Assembly: GCF_003324565.1 (NCBI RefSeq)
Contig: NZ_QOLA01000007.1
Coordinates: forward strand, 1 to 64,000
Direction: 5' to 3'
DNA: 64,000 bases
DNA from: Streptomyces sp. SDr-06
GTDB lineage: Bacteria; Actinomycetota; Actinomycetes; Streptomycetales; Streptomycetaceae
In this document: in pieces, positions 48,834-57,371 of the stretch
Layout: every line of letters begins with the position of its first letter
Numbering within the stretch: the first letter of the stretch is position 1
Made by a program: the position numbers and the translations under genes
Notes under the pieces: generated by a model
Told to the model about the DNA's origin: nothing
Databases searched by the model: none
What the model saw: only the letters and a program-made list of their open reading frames with translations

Positions 48834-49868
48834 ATGCGCGTGCCCCGCACCGCCTCCGTCTTCACCGCCCTCACCGCAGCGGCCGCCCTGGCCGGGGGCT
48901 CGGTACTGCTCGCGCCCGCGGCCGGCGCCGCCGACGGTGCGCCCACGCTGTCCGTCTTCGCGTGGAACGTCGACCTGGGCGCCGCGATCGTCGACTCGAC
49001 GCAGAACGAGAAGGCGGCTCAGCGCACCCCGGTCGTCGAGTCGATCATCCGGCAGCACAGCGCGGACGTGGTGATCCTGGACGAGCTGTTCAACCACGCC
49101 TCCACCGACGACATATCCGCCAAGCTCGCCGACCTCTACCCCTACCGCACGCCGGTCGTGGGCCAGACGTGCTCGGGCGGCGGCTGGAACGGGGTGAGCG
49201 GCAACTGCTCCAGCTCGTGGTTCGTGATCAACGGCGGCACAATGATCCTCTCCAAGTACCCCATCACCGCTCAGTACGCGCACGTCTTCAGCAACTCCAC
49301 GTCCGGGACCTGGGACTACAACGCCAACAAGGGCGCGGCGCTCGCGCAGATCGACAAGTTCGGCACCAAGACCTGGGTGGTCGGCACGCACCTCCAGGCC
49401 GACCAGTCCAACACCGCCACCGACACCACCCAGGCCACCCGGCTGCGCCAGCTCGGCGAGATCCGCGACTGGACCAACACCATCGTGGGCTCCTCGGCCC
49501 CGGTCCTCTTCGGAGGGGACCTCAACGTCGAGTACACGCACGGCCAGGCGCGGAACGACTTCGCCAACGCCCAGAGCGCGGTGGGCGGTGCGCTGAACAC
49601 CCCGGCCGCCGGGGCCTCGCCGACCACCATGGACTGCTCGGTGTCGGCCTGGTGCCAGTACATGGCCGACGTCGAGACCTTCCCCAAGGACTACCGCGAC
49701 AACCTGGACTACCTCGGGTACCTGAACGCGCCCGGCCGCCCGGTCCCCTCGGCCCTGCCCGCCGTCACGTCCGACTTCGACCCGCAGGCGGGCTGGACCC
49801 CCGGTCAGCTGGACACCCGCTCGCCCAGCGACCACTACCCCGTGGAGGCGACCTTCCGGCTCGGCTGA
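48834..49868 (+). CDS. Secreted sphingomyelinase-like phosphodiesterase
   Basis: A 344-residue protein with a signal peptide (MRVPRTASVFTALTAAAALA, cleavage near GAADG). The mature part is an endonuclease/exonuclease/phosphatase fold: FAWNVD, VVILDELFN (metal Glu), GTHLQAD (His), GGDLNVEY and SDHYPVEA (last His). The order and sequence match bacterial sphingomyelin phosphodiesterases, which split sphingomyelin into ceramide and phosphocholine, though plain DNase-I-like activity is possible. GGAGCC precedes the ATG at 48834. Together with the cholesterol oxidase nearby it hints at extracellular lipid use. Confidence 0.88.
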   Translation: MRVPRTASVFTALTAAAALAGGSVLLAPAAGAADGAPTLSVFAWNVDLGAAIVDSTQNEKAAQRTPVVESIIRQHSADVVILDELFNHASTDDISAKLADLYPYRTPVVGQTCSGGGWNGVSGNCSSSWFVINGGTMILSKYPITAQYAHVFSNSTSGTWDYNANKGAALAQIDKFGTKTWVVGTHLQADQSNTATDTTQATRLRQLGEIRDWTNTIVGSSAPVLFGGDLNVEYTHGQARNDFANAQSAVGGALNTPAAGASPTTMDCSVSAWCQYMADVETFPKDYRDNLDYLGYLNAPGRPVPSALPAVTSDFDPQAGWTPGQLDTRSPSDHYPVEATFRLG

Positions 49869-49888
49869 GCCCGGCCGCCCGCCGGCGG

Positions 49889-50791
49889 CTACTGGCGTAC
49901 CGTCCAGTGGTCGTCGGCGCCCGCCTGGACGAAGTTCAGGGACGGGCACAGGAAGTCCTGGCCGGAGGGGTTCTGGTCGGTCCAGGGCGAGTCGGACCCA
50001 CTGGCGGGCTTCCAGACGCCGTTGTGGCGCAGCTCTATGGCCCTGCTGTCGAAGACGGTGTCGCGGGCTTCGGTGCAGTAGTAGCCCACGCCGGTCGACG
50101 GGTTCACGCTCGCGTATATCTCGAACATGTCCCAGCCGTGGTCGAGCCCGCTCTGGTCCCGGCCGGACTGGCGGTAGAGCAACTCCCACCGCGCCGAGCG
50201 GTAGTTGTAGAGGTAGGACGACCAGCTGTTGGCGGACCCGCTGTCGCGCACGAGCTGGACGCTGTAGGCGAGTTCGCCACCGGCGGGCTGGGTGTACTTC
50301 GCCTTGAAGTCCGCGTCGACCGCGACCGTCCTGGCGGGACCGCCCGCCCCGCACCAGTCCCAGGCCCATATCTCGTTGCCGCTGTTCCAGTAGGCGGTGA
50401 CCACCTCCATGCAGGAGTTCTGCGCCTTGGTGGTGGGAGCGTAGGTGAAGTTGTCGGCGTCGCTCACCCGGTAGGACGGGTCGACGGCGTGGGTCGCGGT
50501 GATGCCGTCGTGGGTGCCCGGCTGGGGGAAGACGCCCCACCAGTTGTGCGTGGGTTCGGCCTGGTTCCTGCGGAACGAGGCGTCGCGGCCCTTCTTGAGC
50601 GCCGCCACGGCACGGTCCCGCGCGGGGTCGTGGCCCGGCGTGCGGGCCCCGGCGACCGTGCCGCGGTGCGGGGCGTTGGGGGCCGGGGTGCGGGCGGGGT
50701 GGGCGGTGGCGGGCTGCGCGCTCTGCGTCGCGGCGAGCCCGGCGGCGGCCGCGAACAGGGCGGCGGCCAGGGCGGTTCTGCGGCGTTTCAT
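49889..50791 (-). CDS. Secreted protein of unknown function
   Basis: A 300-residue protein with a signal peptide (MKRRRTALAAALFAAAAGLA). The mature part is rich in Trp, Tyr, Asn and Ser and contains several beta-type segments (SYRVSDADNFTYAP, AYWNSGNEIWAWDWCGAGG, LYNYRSARWELLYRQSG, WDMFEIYASVNPSTG). Its Cys count is small. I do not recognise a family, but it resembles actinobacterial secreted carbohydrate-binding-type proteins. The ATG at 50791 has GGAGGAG. Its promoter is a canonical TTGACA site at 50898-50926. It converges with the sphingomyelinase-like gene. Confidence 0.75.
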   Translation of the reverse strand: MKRRRTALAAALFAAAAGLAATQSAQPATAHPARTPAPNAPHRGTVAGARTPGHDPARDRAVAALKKGRDASFRRNQAEPTHNWWGVFPQPGTHDGITATHAVDPSYRVSDADNFTYAPTTKAQNSCMEVVTAYWNSGNEIWAWDWCGAGGPARTVAVDADFKAKYTQPAGGELAYSVQLVRDSGSANSWSSYLYNYRSARWELLYRQSGRDQSGLDHGWDMFEIYASVNPSTGVGYYCTEARDTVFDSRAIELRHNGVWKPASGSDSPWTDQNPSGQDFLCPSLNFVQAGADDHWTVRQ

Positions 50792-50897
50792 GTGGCTCCT
50801 CCAGGACCGTGCGTCAGAGATGTGACGAGGGTGGGGGGTGGAGCGCGACCTCCGGCCGCGCGGGCGGGGCGGCGCGGGAGCCGGATGAGCGACTAGT

Positions 50898-50927
50898 AAT
50901 GTCCATGTCATTGACAGGAGTGTCAAT
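50898..50927 (-). promoter_or_regulatory. Promoter with an overlapping palindrome
   Basis: On the minus strand TTGACA (50921-50926) is followed after 17 bases by GACATT (50898-50903), a good housekeeping promoter for the secreted protein gene. The -35 lies inside a perfect palindrome ATTGACA-GGAG-TGTCAAT (50910-50927), so a repressor that binds there would block it. Confidence 0.6.
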
Positions 50928-50964
50928 AGCCACGGAACGTCACCGGGCCCCCAAGGGGCGCTTT

Positions 50965-50988
50965 CCGGCCGCCCGTTGGGGCGGCCGG
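50965..50988 (-). terminator. Terminator of the sortase gene
   Basis: CCGGCCGCCC (50965-50974) pairs perfectly with GGGCGGCCGG (50979-50988) around a GTTG loop, 14 bases past the sortase stop; the stem extends further with mismatches. Confidence 0.65.
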
Positions 50989-51002
50989 GGGAGAGCGCCC
51001 GG

Positions 51003-51725
51003 TCACGCCCGGTGGGTGGCGGGCGCGCGGACCTGCGTGAGATGGGCGAAGACGACGAGGTTGCTCTCGTACCCGGTCTTCGCGTGGAACCGCCCGCCGC
51101 AGGTGATGAGCCGCAGCTCCGGCCGTCCCGTACCGCCGTACACCTCCTGGTCCGGGAAGTGCGTCTTCTCGTACGTCCTGACCCTGTCCACCGTGTACAC
51201 GGCGATCCGGCCGTCGGCGCGGCGGGCCTCCACCGACCGGCCGGGGCGCAGAGACCGCAGGCCCGCGAAGACGGCGGGCCCGGTTTTGGTGTCGAGATGG
51301 CCGATGGCCACGGCGGTTCCCGACTCCCCCGGGGACGGCCCGCCCCGGTACCAGCCCACCACCTTGGGGTCGTCCACCGGCGGGGTGGCGAGGTGCCGCT
51401 GGCCGTCCAGATCCAGTGCCATGACCGGCGCCTCGATGCCGAGGTGGGGCACCGCGAGGGAGACCGCCGGCGACGGCGGCAGGGGCCGCGGGGGTGTCGC
51501 GGGTCGCGGGTTCGCCGCGCCACCCCGGCTGTCGCCCGCGGGCGCGTGGGCCGCCGCGCCGAACCGCGGTCCGGAGGCGACGGCCGGCGCGGGCGCGGCC
51601 TGGTCGTCGCCCTGCGCCCACCAGACGCCGCCCGCCACCAGGGACGCGGCCAGGGCCGCCGTCCTCGTCAGGCGGTAGGCGCGCGTCCGGTGGCGGCCGG
51701 TGGGGGCGCGTCTACGCTGCGCCAT
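51003..51725 (-). CDS. Class F sortase
   Basis: A 240-residue transpeptidase. An N-terminal membrane anchor (AALAASLVAGGVWWAQ) is followed by a Pro/Ala-rich spacer (about 45-90) and the sortase barrel. The catalytic His is in AIGHLDTKTG and the Cys in LRLITCGG, the TxTC-type motif of sortases. It cleaves a sorting signal and links the protein to the wall. The gene overlaps by 14 bases the gene upstream, which encodes a protein with a sorting-signal-like C-terminus, its likely substrate. I could not assign the catalytic Arg with confidence. Confidence 0.88.
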   Translation of the reverse strand: MAQRRRAPTGRHRTRAYRLTRTAALAASLVAGGVWWAQGDDQAAPAPAVASGPRFGAAAHAPAGDSRGGAANPRPATPPRPLPPSPAVSLAVPHLGIEAPVMALDLDGQRHLATPPVDDPKVVGWYRGGPSPGESGTAVAIGHLDTKTGPAVFAGLRSLRPGRSVEARRADGRIAVYTVDRVRTYEKTHFPDQEVYGGTGRPELRLITCGGRFHAKTGYESNLVVFAHLTQVRAPATHRA

Positions 51726-52326
51726 CGGGGCGTCGGCGCAGGCGGCGGATGTAGAGCACCCCGGCGACCGAGACCAGCCCCACCCCCGCCACGGCCCCGG
51801 CCTGCGGGACGCCCGGGGTCTCGGCGAGACCGCCGCCGCCCGCGGGAACCCCGCCGCGCGGCGTACCGCCGCTGCCGCCGGAGCTCGCGGAGGTCGGCGT
51901 GCAGTCGACCTTGAACACCTTCTGCTTGCCCGCGCCGTTGCCGCCGGTGATGTTCCAGACGAGCTTGTACTGCCCGTCGGGGAGGGTGAGCGGTGCGGTG
52001 TGCCCGAGGCCGGTGGCGAGCTGGATGCTGCCGGACAGGGTGGCGCCGCCCGCTCTGGCGGGCTGGGGGGAGATGGTCCAGGTGATGCCCTGGGCGACGT
52101 CGAAGTTGAAGGCGTCGAGGTAGAAGCCGCAGACCTTCGGTTCGTTGCGCTGGTCGGTGAAGGCCGTTCCCAACGCGTGGATCTTGATGTCGCCGTTGTC
52201 GCCGGGGGCGGCGAGGGCGGTCGGCGCGCCGAGGAGGGAGGCTCCCGCGGCGGCGAACGCCGCGAGGGCGACGAGCCGCTTGCGCGGCGGGCTGGGCAGG
52301 GCGTGGAGTGCTGCTGGGGCGGGCAT
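51712..52326 (-). CDS. Surface protein with a C-terminal sorting signal, likely sortase substrate
   Basis: A 204-residue protein with a signal peptide (RLVALAAFAAAGASLLGAPTALAAPG) and a beta-type mature domain (about 35-140) with two Cys. A Gly/Ser-rich spacer (SSGGSGGTPRGGVPAGGGG) leads to LAETPG, then a hydrophobic helix (VAGVGLVSVAGVLYI) and the positive tail RRLRRRP. That is the plan of a sortase substrate, but LAETPG departs from the LPxTG and LAxTG norms by a Pro between T and G. The adjacent class F sortase is the likely partner. The chosen ATG is at 52326. Confidence 0.82.
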   Translation of the reverse strand: MPAPAALHALPSPPRKRLVALAAFAAAGASLLGAPTALAAPGDNGDIKIHALGTAFTDQRNEPKVCGFYLDAFNFDVAQGITWTISPQPARAGGATLSGSIQLATGLGHTAPLTLPDGQYKLVWNITGGNGAGKQKVFKVDCTPTSASSGGSGGTPRGGVPAGGGGLAETPGVPQAGAVAGVGLVSVAGVLYIRRLRRRPDGAA

Positions 52327-52719
52327 GTGCGTTCCTCTGGTTCGGAAGATTGTCATACAAAGCGGAGCTCTGTCCGACTCCTTTTCATGCCCGCGCGCCC
52401 TCCTGCCCGCGCCCCGCCGTGGGACCAGCCGGATATCACCCGTCCGCCCCAACGCGGCGGGGCGGGACCCACGAGAACGGCGCTGGGCCGTCGGCGGCCC
52501 GGCGTTGAACGGCGGCAGTGGCGGCGCAGCCCGGGCAGACCCTCAGGTTCGGGGTACGGCGACCCCTGAGTGTGCGGTGCGGCGGCTGATCGCCGCACTG
52601 GCCCGGGCGGGCGGCGTCGGGCACAGGGGCGACGGGCCGCCGCCGCGTTCGTACAATTCGAGTCCGAACGATGTCCTCGAACCACGTCGCGCCCCCGGGG
52701 CGTCGAAAGGGTGTGGCCC
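52327..52719. other. 393-bp intergenic region between divergent genes
   Basis: This holds the promoters of the surface protein (leftward, with a possible -10 TATGAC near 52350) and of the MarR gene (rightward, TACAAT at 52652-52657). I see no gene: the frames in it give low-complexity sequence without binding sites. Confidence 0.4.
52646..52670 (+). promoter_or_regulatory. Promoter and possible operator of the MarR gene
   Basis: A TACAAT -10 box (52652-52657) sits inside an inverted repeat CGTTCG (52646-52651) / CGAACG (52665-52670). No good -35 is seen. The location about 50 bases ahead of the GTG fits an autoregulated marR promoter. Confidence 0.5.
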
Positions 52720-53292
52720 GTGCCCGGCCGGCGATCCATCACCGAAGCGGAGCAGTTGGCGCGGGCCAAGCTCGGCGGTGTGCCGATCCGCCACGACCAG
52801 ATGGCGGTCGTGGCCAACATCTACCGGGCGGCCTCCGCCGTCCGCCAGCACCTGGAGAACTCGGTCCTGCGCGGCAGCGACCTGACCTGGACGGCGTTCG
52901 TCGTGCTCTGGGTGGTGTGGATCTGGGGCGAGTCGGAGACCCGGCATGTCGCGGAGGAGGCGGGCATCTCCAAGGGCACGCTCACCGGGGTCGCCCGCAC
53001 CCTGGAGGCCCGCGGCCTGGTGCGGCGGGCCGGGCACCCCACCGACGGCAGGCTGGTGCTGCTCAGCCTCACCGCCGAAGGGGAGGCCCTCATGCAGCGC
53101 CTCTTCCCGCGCTTCAACGAGGAAGAGGCCTTCGTCACGGGGCAGTTGGACGATCAGGAGTGCCGCAGCGTCGCGGACGGGCTGCGCCGCGTCGTGCTCC
53201 AGGTCGAGGAGCGCGGCGAGGAACGCCGGCGCGAGCTCCTGGGCGGCGCCGAGCCCGCCCCGCGCCGCAGCGGCCGCCGCCCCAAGGCCTGA
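52720..53292 (+). CDS. MarR family transcriptional regulator, possibly HpaR-like
   Basis: A 190-residue winged-helix regulator. HVAEEAGISKGTLTGVARTL, EARGLVRR and HPTDGRLVLLSLTAEG form the HTH and wing. The start is GTG 52720, 9 bases after GAAAGG. It converges with, and lies only 3 bases from the end of, the eight-gene catabolic operon that holds a homoprotocatechuate-type dioxygenase. MarR-type HpaR represses such genes in other bacteria, so this is a candidate regulator, although the palindromes at the operon promoter (61148-61268) could belong to another protein. Confidence 0.85.
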   Translation: MPGRRSITEAEQLARAKLGGVPIRHDQMAVVANIYRAASAVRQHLENSVLRGSDLTWTAFVVLWVVWIWGESETRHVAEEAGISKGTLTGVARTLEARGLVRRAGHPTDGRLVLLSLTAEGEALMQRLFPRFNEEEAFVTGQLDDQECRSVADGLRRVVLQVEERGEERRRELLGGAEPAPRRSGRRPKA

Positions 53293-53295
53293 GCC

Positions 53296-54018
53296 TCAGC
53301 GCGCCGCGGCGCGCACGAACGCCTCGAACAGCCCCCGCTGCGCCGGGTCCTCCCGCGCGGTGTCCTCCGGGTGCCACTGGACGGCGACGAACCAGCCCCG
53401 GTGGCGGGGGAGTTCGAGCGCCTCCACGGTGTCGTCGGCGGCCCGCGCGGTGACGGAGAGCCCGGCGCCGACGCGGTCGACGCTCTGATGGTGGTAGCAG
53501 GAGGCGGTCACCTGCGCCGCGCCGGTGGCGCCCGCGAGGAGCGTGCCGGGCCGTACGGCCACCCGGTGCACGACATGACGGTGCTCGCGCCCGGGTCCGC
53601 CCATGTCCTGGCGCAGAGCGCCGCCCAGGGCGACATCCACCACGTGCAGGCCGCGGCAGACCGCGAGGAGGGGGAGGTTCAACTCCAGTGCTCCATGGGT
53701 GGCGTCGAGATCGAAGCCGTCCTGCTCGGCATCGACGTCGTAGACGCTCGCAGCGGGCGCGGCGCCGTAGCGGGCCGGGTCGACGTCACCGCCGCCGGGC
53801 AGCAGAACCCCGTCGAACCGGGCGAGCCGGGCCCGCACCCCGTCCGGATCCGCCCGGCCGCCCGGCGCGTGCGGATGCAGCGTGACCGGCTCGCCGCCCG
53901 CCCGCCACACCGCCTCGATCAGGGCGCGGGCGTTGACCTCGGCCGCGTACCGCAGGGCCGAGGCCGAGGCCGAGAAGCGGGCCGGGATCGCGATCAGCGG
54001 GCGGGCCGCGGGGTTCAT
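53296..54018 (-). CDS. Gamma-glutamyl-GABA hydrolase-like class I amidotransferase (PuuD type)
   Basis: A 240-residue peptidase C26-family protein. The nucleophile Cys is in LAVCRGLHVV and the His/Glu pair in VQWHPEDT; GVLLPGGGDVDPARYG is the oxyanion region. PuuD-type enzymes hydrolyse gamma-glutamyl amides to release glutamate. It overlaps the permease stop (ATGA), and a glutamine-synthetase-like ligase lies at the other end of the same island. So a gamma-glutamyl intermediate is likely made and later cleaved. Confidence 0.9.
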   Translation of the reverse strand: MNPAARPLIAIPARFSASASALRYAAEVNARALIEAVWRAGGEPVTLHPHAPGGRADPDGVRARLARFDGVLLPGGGDVDPARYGAAPAASVYDVDAEQDGFDLDATHGALELNLPLLAVCRGLHVVDVALGGALRQDMGGPGREHRHVVHRVAVRPGTLLAGATGAAQVTASCYHHQSVDRVGAGLSVTARAADDTVEALELPRHRGWFVAVQWHPEDTAREDPAQRGLFEAFVRAAAR

Positions 54019-55463
54019 GGCGTTCTGCCGCGGACCAGCCGGGCCGTCGTCGCACCGAGCGCCAGGACCAGCGGGACGGCCAGCGCGAGCCAGGTCGCGG
54101 TGGCCCGGTCGCCGCCGATCAGCGTGGTCAGGTTGGCCAGGATCAGCCAGATCGCGCCGGCCAGACCGAGCGCGCCGAGCCCGGGGGCGATCAGGGTGTT
54201 CCAGGGCCGGGTGTCCAGGCGCTCGCGCCGGAAGAAGACGATCACCGATACCGAGGTGAGGAAGTAGAGCAGCATCATCGCGAGCACGGCCACCCCGCTG
54301 AACCACGAGAACAGGGTGAGCACCGGGTCCTTGCGGGCCAGTGCGAACGGCAGGACGAGCAGCACCGCCACTGCCGACTGCACCCCGCCCGCGACATAGG
54401 GCGAGTGCCGCCGGTTCAGGGCGCGCAGACCACGCGGCAGGAGACCTTCCCTGCTGAGCGAGAACAGATAGCGGTTGGCGGAGTTGTGGAAGGCGAGCAT
54501 GCCCGCGAACAGTGAGGTGGCGAGCAGCACCGGCAGCACGTCGTCGGCCCAGCCGCCGAACCGGTCCGCGATCGGCGCGAACACGAACGACGAACCGTCA
54601 CCACCCGCCAGCGCCTTGCCCGCGGCCGCCGTGGCGGCCGACGCGCCGTAGGCGCAGACCACCATCCACGAGGTGAAGGCGAAGAAGGCGGTGACCACGA
54701 CGATCGACAGATAGGTGGCCCGCGGCACCGTGCGGTGCGGGTCGCGCGCCTCCTCGCCGTAGATCGCGGTCGCCTCGAAGCCGAACATCGACGCCACCGC
54801 GAACATCAGCGCCACCCCGGGCGCACCCGTGAGCGCCGCGCCCGGCGAGAAGCTCCGGGTGAAGCCCAGCCCCTGGGGCCCGCCGCCGCCGAACAGCGTC
54901 ACCAGGCCGAAGGCGAGCAGCACGCTGATCTCCGCGAGGACGAAGACGGCGAGGACCCGGGCCCCCATCTCGATGCCCGTGGCTCCCAGCACCTGCACCA
55001 CGGCCATGGTAGCCAACGCCCAGATCCACCACGGCACATGGAGTCCGCTGTGGCGCTGGACGAGCTCGCTCACGGTCGCCCCGTACAGCCCGTACATCGC
55101 GGCCTGGATGGTGCAGTAGGCGAACAGCGCGACGGCCGCGCTGCCCGCCCCGGACGTCCGGCCCAGGCCCCGGCCGATGTAGGTGTAGAAGGCCCCGGCG
55201 TCGACGACATGGCGGCCCATCGCGACGAATCCGACGGAGAACAGCAGGATCACCGCCCCCGCCGCCACATAGGCGCCGGGTACACCGGGCCCGTCGCCGA
55301 GGCCCACCGAGAGCGGGACCGCGCCCGCGATGCCGGTCAGGGGCGCCTGCGCCGACAGGACGAGGAAGAGGATGCCGAGCACACCGAGCACGTTGGGCTT
55401 GAGCCGCCCGGCGGCGGGGGAGTCGTGCTCGATCGGGTGGCTCGCGGCCGTCCTGCCGTCCAC
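54015..55463 (-). CDS. APC superfamily amino acid/amine permease
   Basis: A 482-residue membrane protein with about 12 helices. The start of the transporter core, VLGVLGILFLVLSAQAPLTG, and FGFEATAIYGEEARDPHRTVPRA fit the APC family. The GTG at 55463 has GGCAGGTGA in front. It lies in the same operon as a gamma-glutamyl hydrolase; PuuP-like putrescine importers share this context. It would bring in the amine or amino acid that the operon breaks down. Confidence 0.88.
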   Translation of the reverse strand: MDGRTAASHPIEHDSPAAGRLKPNVLGVLGILFLVLSAQAPLTGIAGAVPLSVGLGDGPGVPGAYVAAGAVILLFSVGFVAMGRHVVDAGAFYTYIGRGLGRTSGAGSAAVALFAYCTIQAAMYGLYGATVSELVQRHSGLHVPWWIWALATMAVVQVLGATGIEMGARVLAVFVLAEISVLLAFGLVTLFGGGGPQGLGFTRSFSPGAALTGAPGVALMFAVASMFGFEATAIYGEEARDPHRTVPRATYLSIVVVTAFFAFTSWMVVCAYGASAATAAAGKALAGGDGSSFVFAPIADRFGGWADDVLPVLLATSLFAGMLAFHNSANRYLFSLSREGLLPRGLRALNRRHSPYVAGGVQSAVAVLLVLPFALARKDPVLTLFSWFSGVAVLAMMLLYFLTSVSVIVFFRRERLDTRPWNTLIAPGLGALGLAGAIWLILANLTTLIGGDRATATWLALAVPLVLALGATTARLVRGRTP

Positions 55464-55573
55464 GCGGATCACCTGCCAGTGGGCTCGGTCTGCGGATGGG
55501 AGTGGTGGCGCACCGCGCCGGGCGTCCCCGTGGCATGCCCGGTGCGGTGCCCGCATTCAGGGGGGGTGGTGCC

Positions 55574-56419
55574 TCATCGCCGGGGGGCGCGGATGCCGCG
55601 GAACTCCCAGTCGCCGCCGAGCGCCGTGGACAGGACCTCCTCGGACTCGGTGGGCTGGGCCCCGACGTCCGCGCGGATGGGGGCGGGGCCCGCGACGACG
55701 TGGTTCGTGAGCCGCCCGAGCCCCTCGACCTCCACCTCGACCACGTCACCGGGGTGTACGGGACGGGAGTGGGCCGGGGTGCCCGACAGCAGGACGTCCC
55801 CCGGGCACAGCGTGATGGTGCGGGCGATGTCGGCGACCAGGTAGTGCATGTCCCACCGCATCTCATCGGTCGAACCGTCCTGCGCCACCTTGCCGTTGAC
55901 GTAGGTGCGCAGGCGCTTGTGGCGGAAGTCCCAGTGGGTGACGAGTCCGGGGCCGAGCGGGCACAGGGTGTCGGAGCCCTTCACGCGCAGCATCGACCCG
56001 GCGTCGGTGTCCCGGAAGTCGTGCAGGCCGAAGTCGTTGCCCACGGTGTAGCCCGCGATGTACGCGCCCGCCTCGTTGGGCGCGATGTTGCGGGCGGTCC
56101 TGCCGATGACGATGGCCACCTCGCCCTCATAGTTGAGCCACTTGCAGCCCGCCGGGCGCACCACCGCGCCCCGGTGGGAGTTCAGAGCCGAGACCGGCTT
56201 GTGGAAGTAGGTGGGGGCGGCGGGGAGGGGGGCGCCGAACTCCGCCGCCCGGCTGCGGTGGTTGAGGTGTACCGCGATGATCTTCGAGGGGGTCACCGGG
56301 GGAAGGTGGACAGCTGTCTCGGCCTTCACCCGGCGGCCGTCCCCGGCCACGAGGTCGTCTCCTTCGCGCACCGTGTGCACGGGCGAGCCGTCGAGCAGGA
56401 CGCGGCGGTACTCGGGCAT
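55574..56419 (-). CDS. Fumarylacetoacetate hydrolase family enzyme (HpaG-like)
   Basis: A 281-residue FAH-fold protein. The metal-binding stretch is NYEGEVAIVIGRTARNI (Glu ligands), followed by AGYTVGNDFGLHDFR and LLSGTPAHSRPVHPGD. In homoprotocatechuate degradation, HpaG isomerises and decarboxylates the ring-cleavage acid with Mg. The gene is 1 base downstream of the extradiol dioxygenase gene on the same strand. Only one such domain is present, so it covers one of the two HpaG steps at most. Confidence 0.87.
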   Translation of the reverse strand: MPEYRRVLLDGSPVHTVREGDDLVAGDGRRVKAETAVHLPPVTPSKIIAVHLNHRSRAAEFGAPLPAAPTYFHKPVSALNSHRGAVVRPAGCKWLNYEGEVAIVIGRTARNIAPNEAGAYIAGYTVGNDFGLHDFRDTDAGSMLRVKGSDTLCPLGPGLVTHWDFRHKRLRTYVNGKVAQDGSTDEMRWDMHYLVADIARTITLCPGDVLLSGTPAHSRPVHPGDVVEVEVEGLGRLTNHVVAGPAPIRADVGAQPTESEEVLSTALGGDWEFRGIRAPRR

Positions 56420-56420
56420 G

Positions 56421-57365
56421 TCAGGCCTCCCGGTCGCGGCGGTGCGGATGGCGTACGGCATGCGGCGCCGGTGGCCCGGCGCCGGTCCAGCCGTCGGCGG
56501 GCCGGTCGAACCACAGGTGGACCTGGCCGGTGCCGATGGAGTTCTCGTACGCCCCGTACTGGCGGCCGGGCGCCGTGCACGCCTCGCCGCCGAGGGCGCC
56601 CGCCATCATCAGGTAGTGCGCGAACCCGGCCTCGGGCCTGAACTCCCGGAATTCCGGCAGGGTGTCGAGCACCGTCCGGTGGCGGCCCTCCTTGAACCAG
56701 CCGATGCGCTCCAGGTCGGCCGCCCGGGCCTCGGGCGTGCGGATGTGGACGGGATCGCTCGCCTCGTGGTCGCGCAGTTCGCGCAGTGGCCAGAACGTGT
56801 GCGACAGGGCGCCGGACGCGAGGAGGAGGACCCTGCGGCCCGGGGTGGCGGCGATGCCGTCGGCGAGCGCCCGGCCGAGCCGCAGGTGGTCCTCCGAGTC
56901 GCCGGTCTGGCACACCCCGATGGACATCCAGCGCTTGTCGGGCAGCCCCTCGCCGAGGAACTTCCACAGGTTGACGGTGGCGTAGTGCACCGGCAGGCAG
57001 GGATCGTCGATGGCGGTGATCCAGGTCTGGTGGCGCGCCGCGAACCCGGCCGTCCTGCGGGCGAGTTCGGGGTCGCCCGCGAAGTCGTAGGGCATCCGGC
57101 ACATGCCGCGCGGAAGCTCCTCGGAGGTGAACAGGCCGGCCCGCCGGCTCTGCGCGGCGATGACGAACTCGACGGTGGTCGCCCAGTGCGAGTCGAGGAC
57201 CACCACCGTGTCGTAGCCGTCGCTCTCGAAGACGTCCGCGCGCAGCTGCCGCAGACCCGTGACGAGGCTGATCTCGCTGCCGTAGTTGAGCTCGCGCCGC
57301 ACCGGCTCGGGCAGCACGATGGTGGGTACGTGCGCGAGCAGACCCGCCCCGACGATCTCGCCCAT
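56421..57365 (-). CDS. hpaD: Class III extradiol ring-cleavage dioxygenase (HpaD-like)
   Basis: A 314-residue LigB-type dioxygenase. The iron ligands are His in LLAHVPTI, His in LDSHWATTVEF and Glu in YENSIGTGQ. It resembles 3,4-dihydroxyphenylacetate 2,3-dioxygenase, which opens a catechol ring beside the hydroxyls using Fe(II). It is followed closely by an FAH-family gene and preceded by an aldehyde dehydrogenase gene (6 bases), the usual order of a meta-cleavage pathway. The exact catechol is not proved. Confidence 0.87.
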   Translation of the reverse strand: MGEIVGAGLLAHVPTIVLPEPVRRELNYGSEISLVTGLRQLRADVFESDGYDTVVVLDSHWATTVEFVIAAQSRRAGLFTSEELPRGMCRMPYDFAGDPELARRTAGFAARHQTWITAIDDPCLPVHYATVNLWKFLGEGLPDKRWMSIGVCQTGDSEDHLRLGRALADGIAATPGRRVLLLASGALSHTFWPLRELRDHEASDPVHIRTPEARAADLERIGWFKEGRHRTVLDTLPEFREFRPEAGFAHYLMMAGALGGEACTAPGRQYGAYENSIGTGQVHLWFDRPADGWTGAGPPAPHAVRHPHRRDREA

Positions 57366-57371
57366 GGCCCC

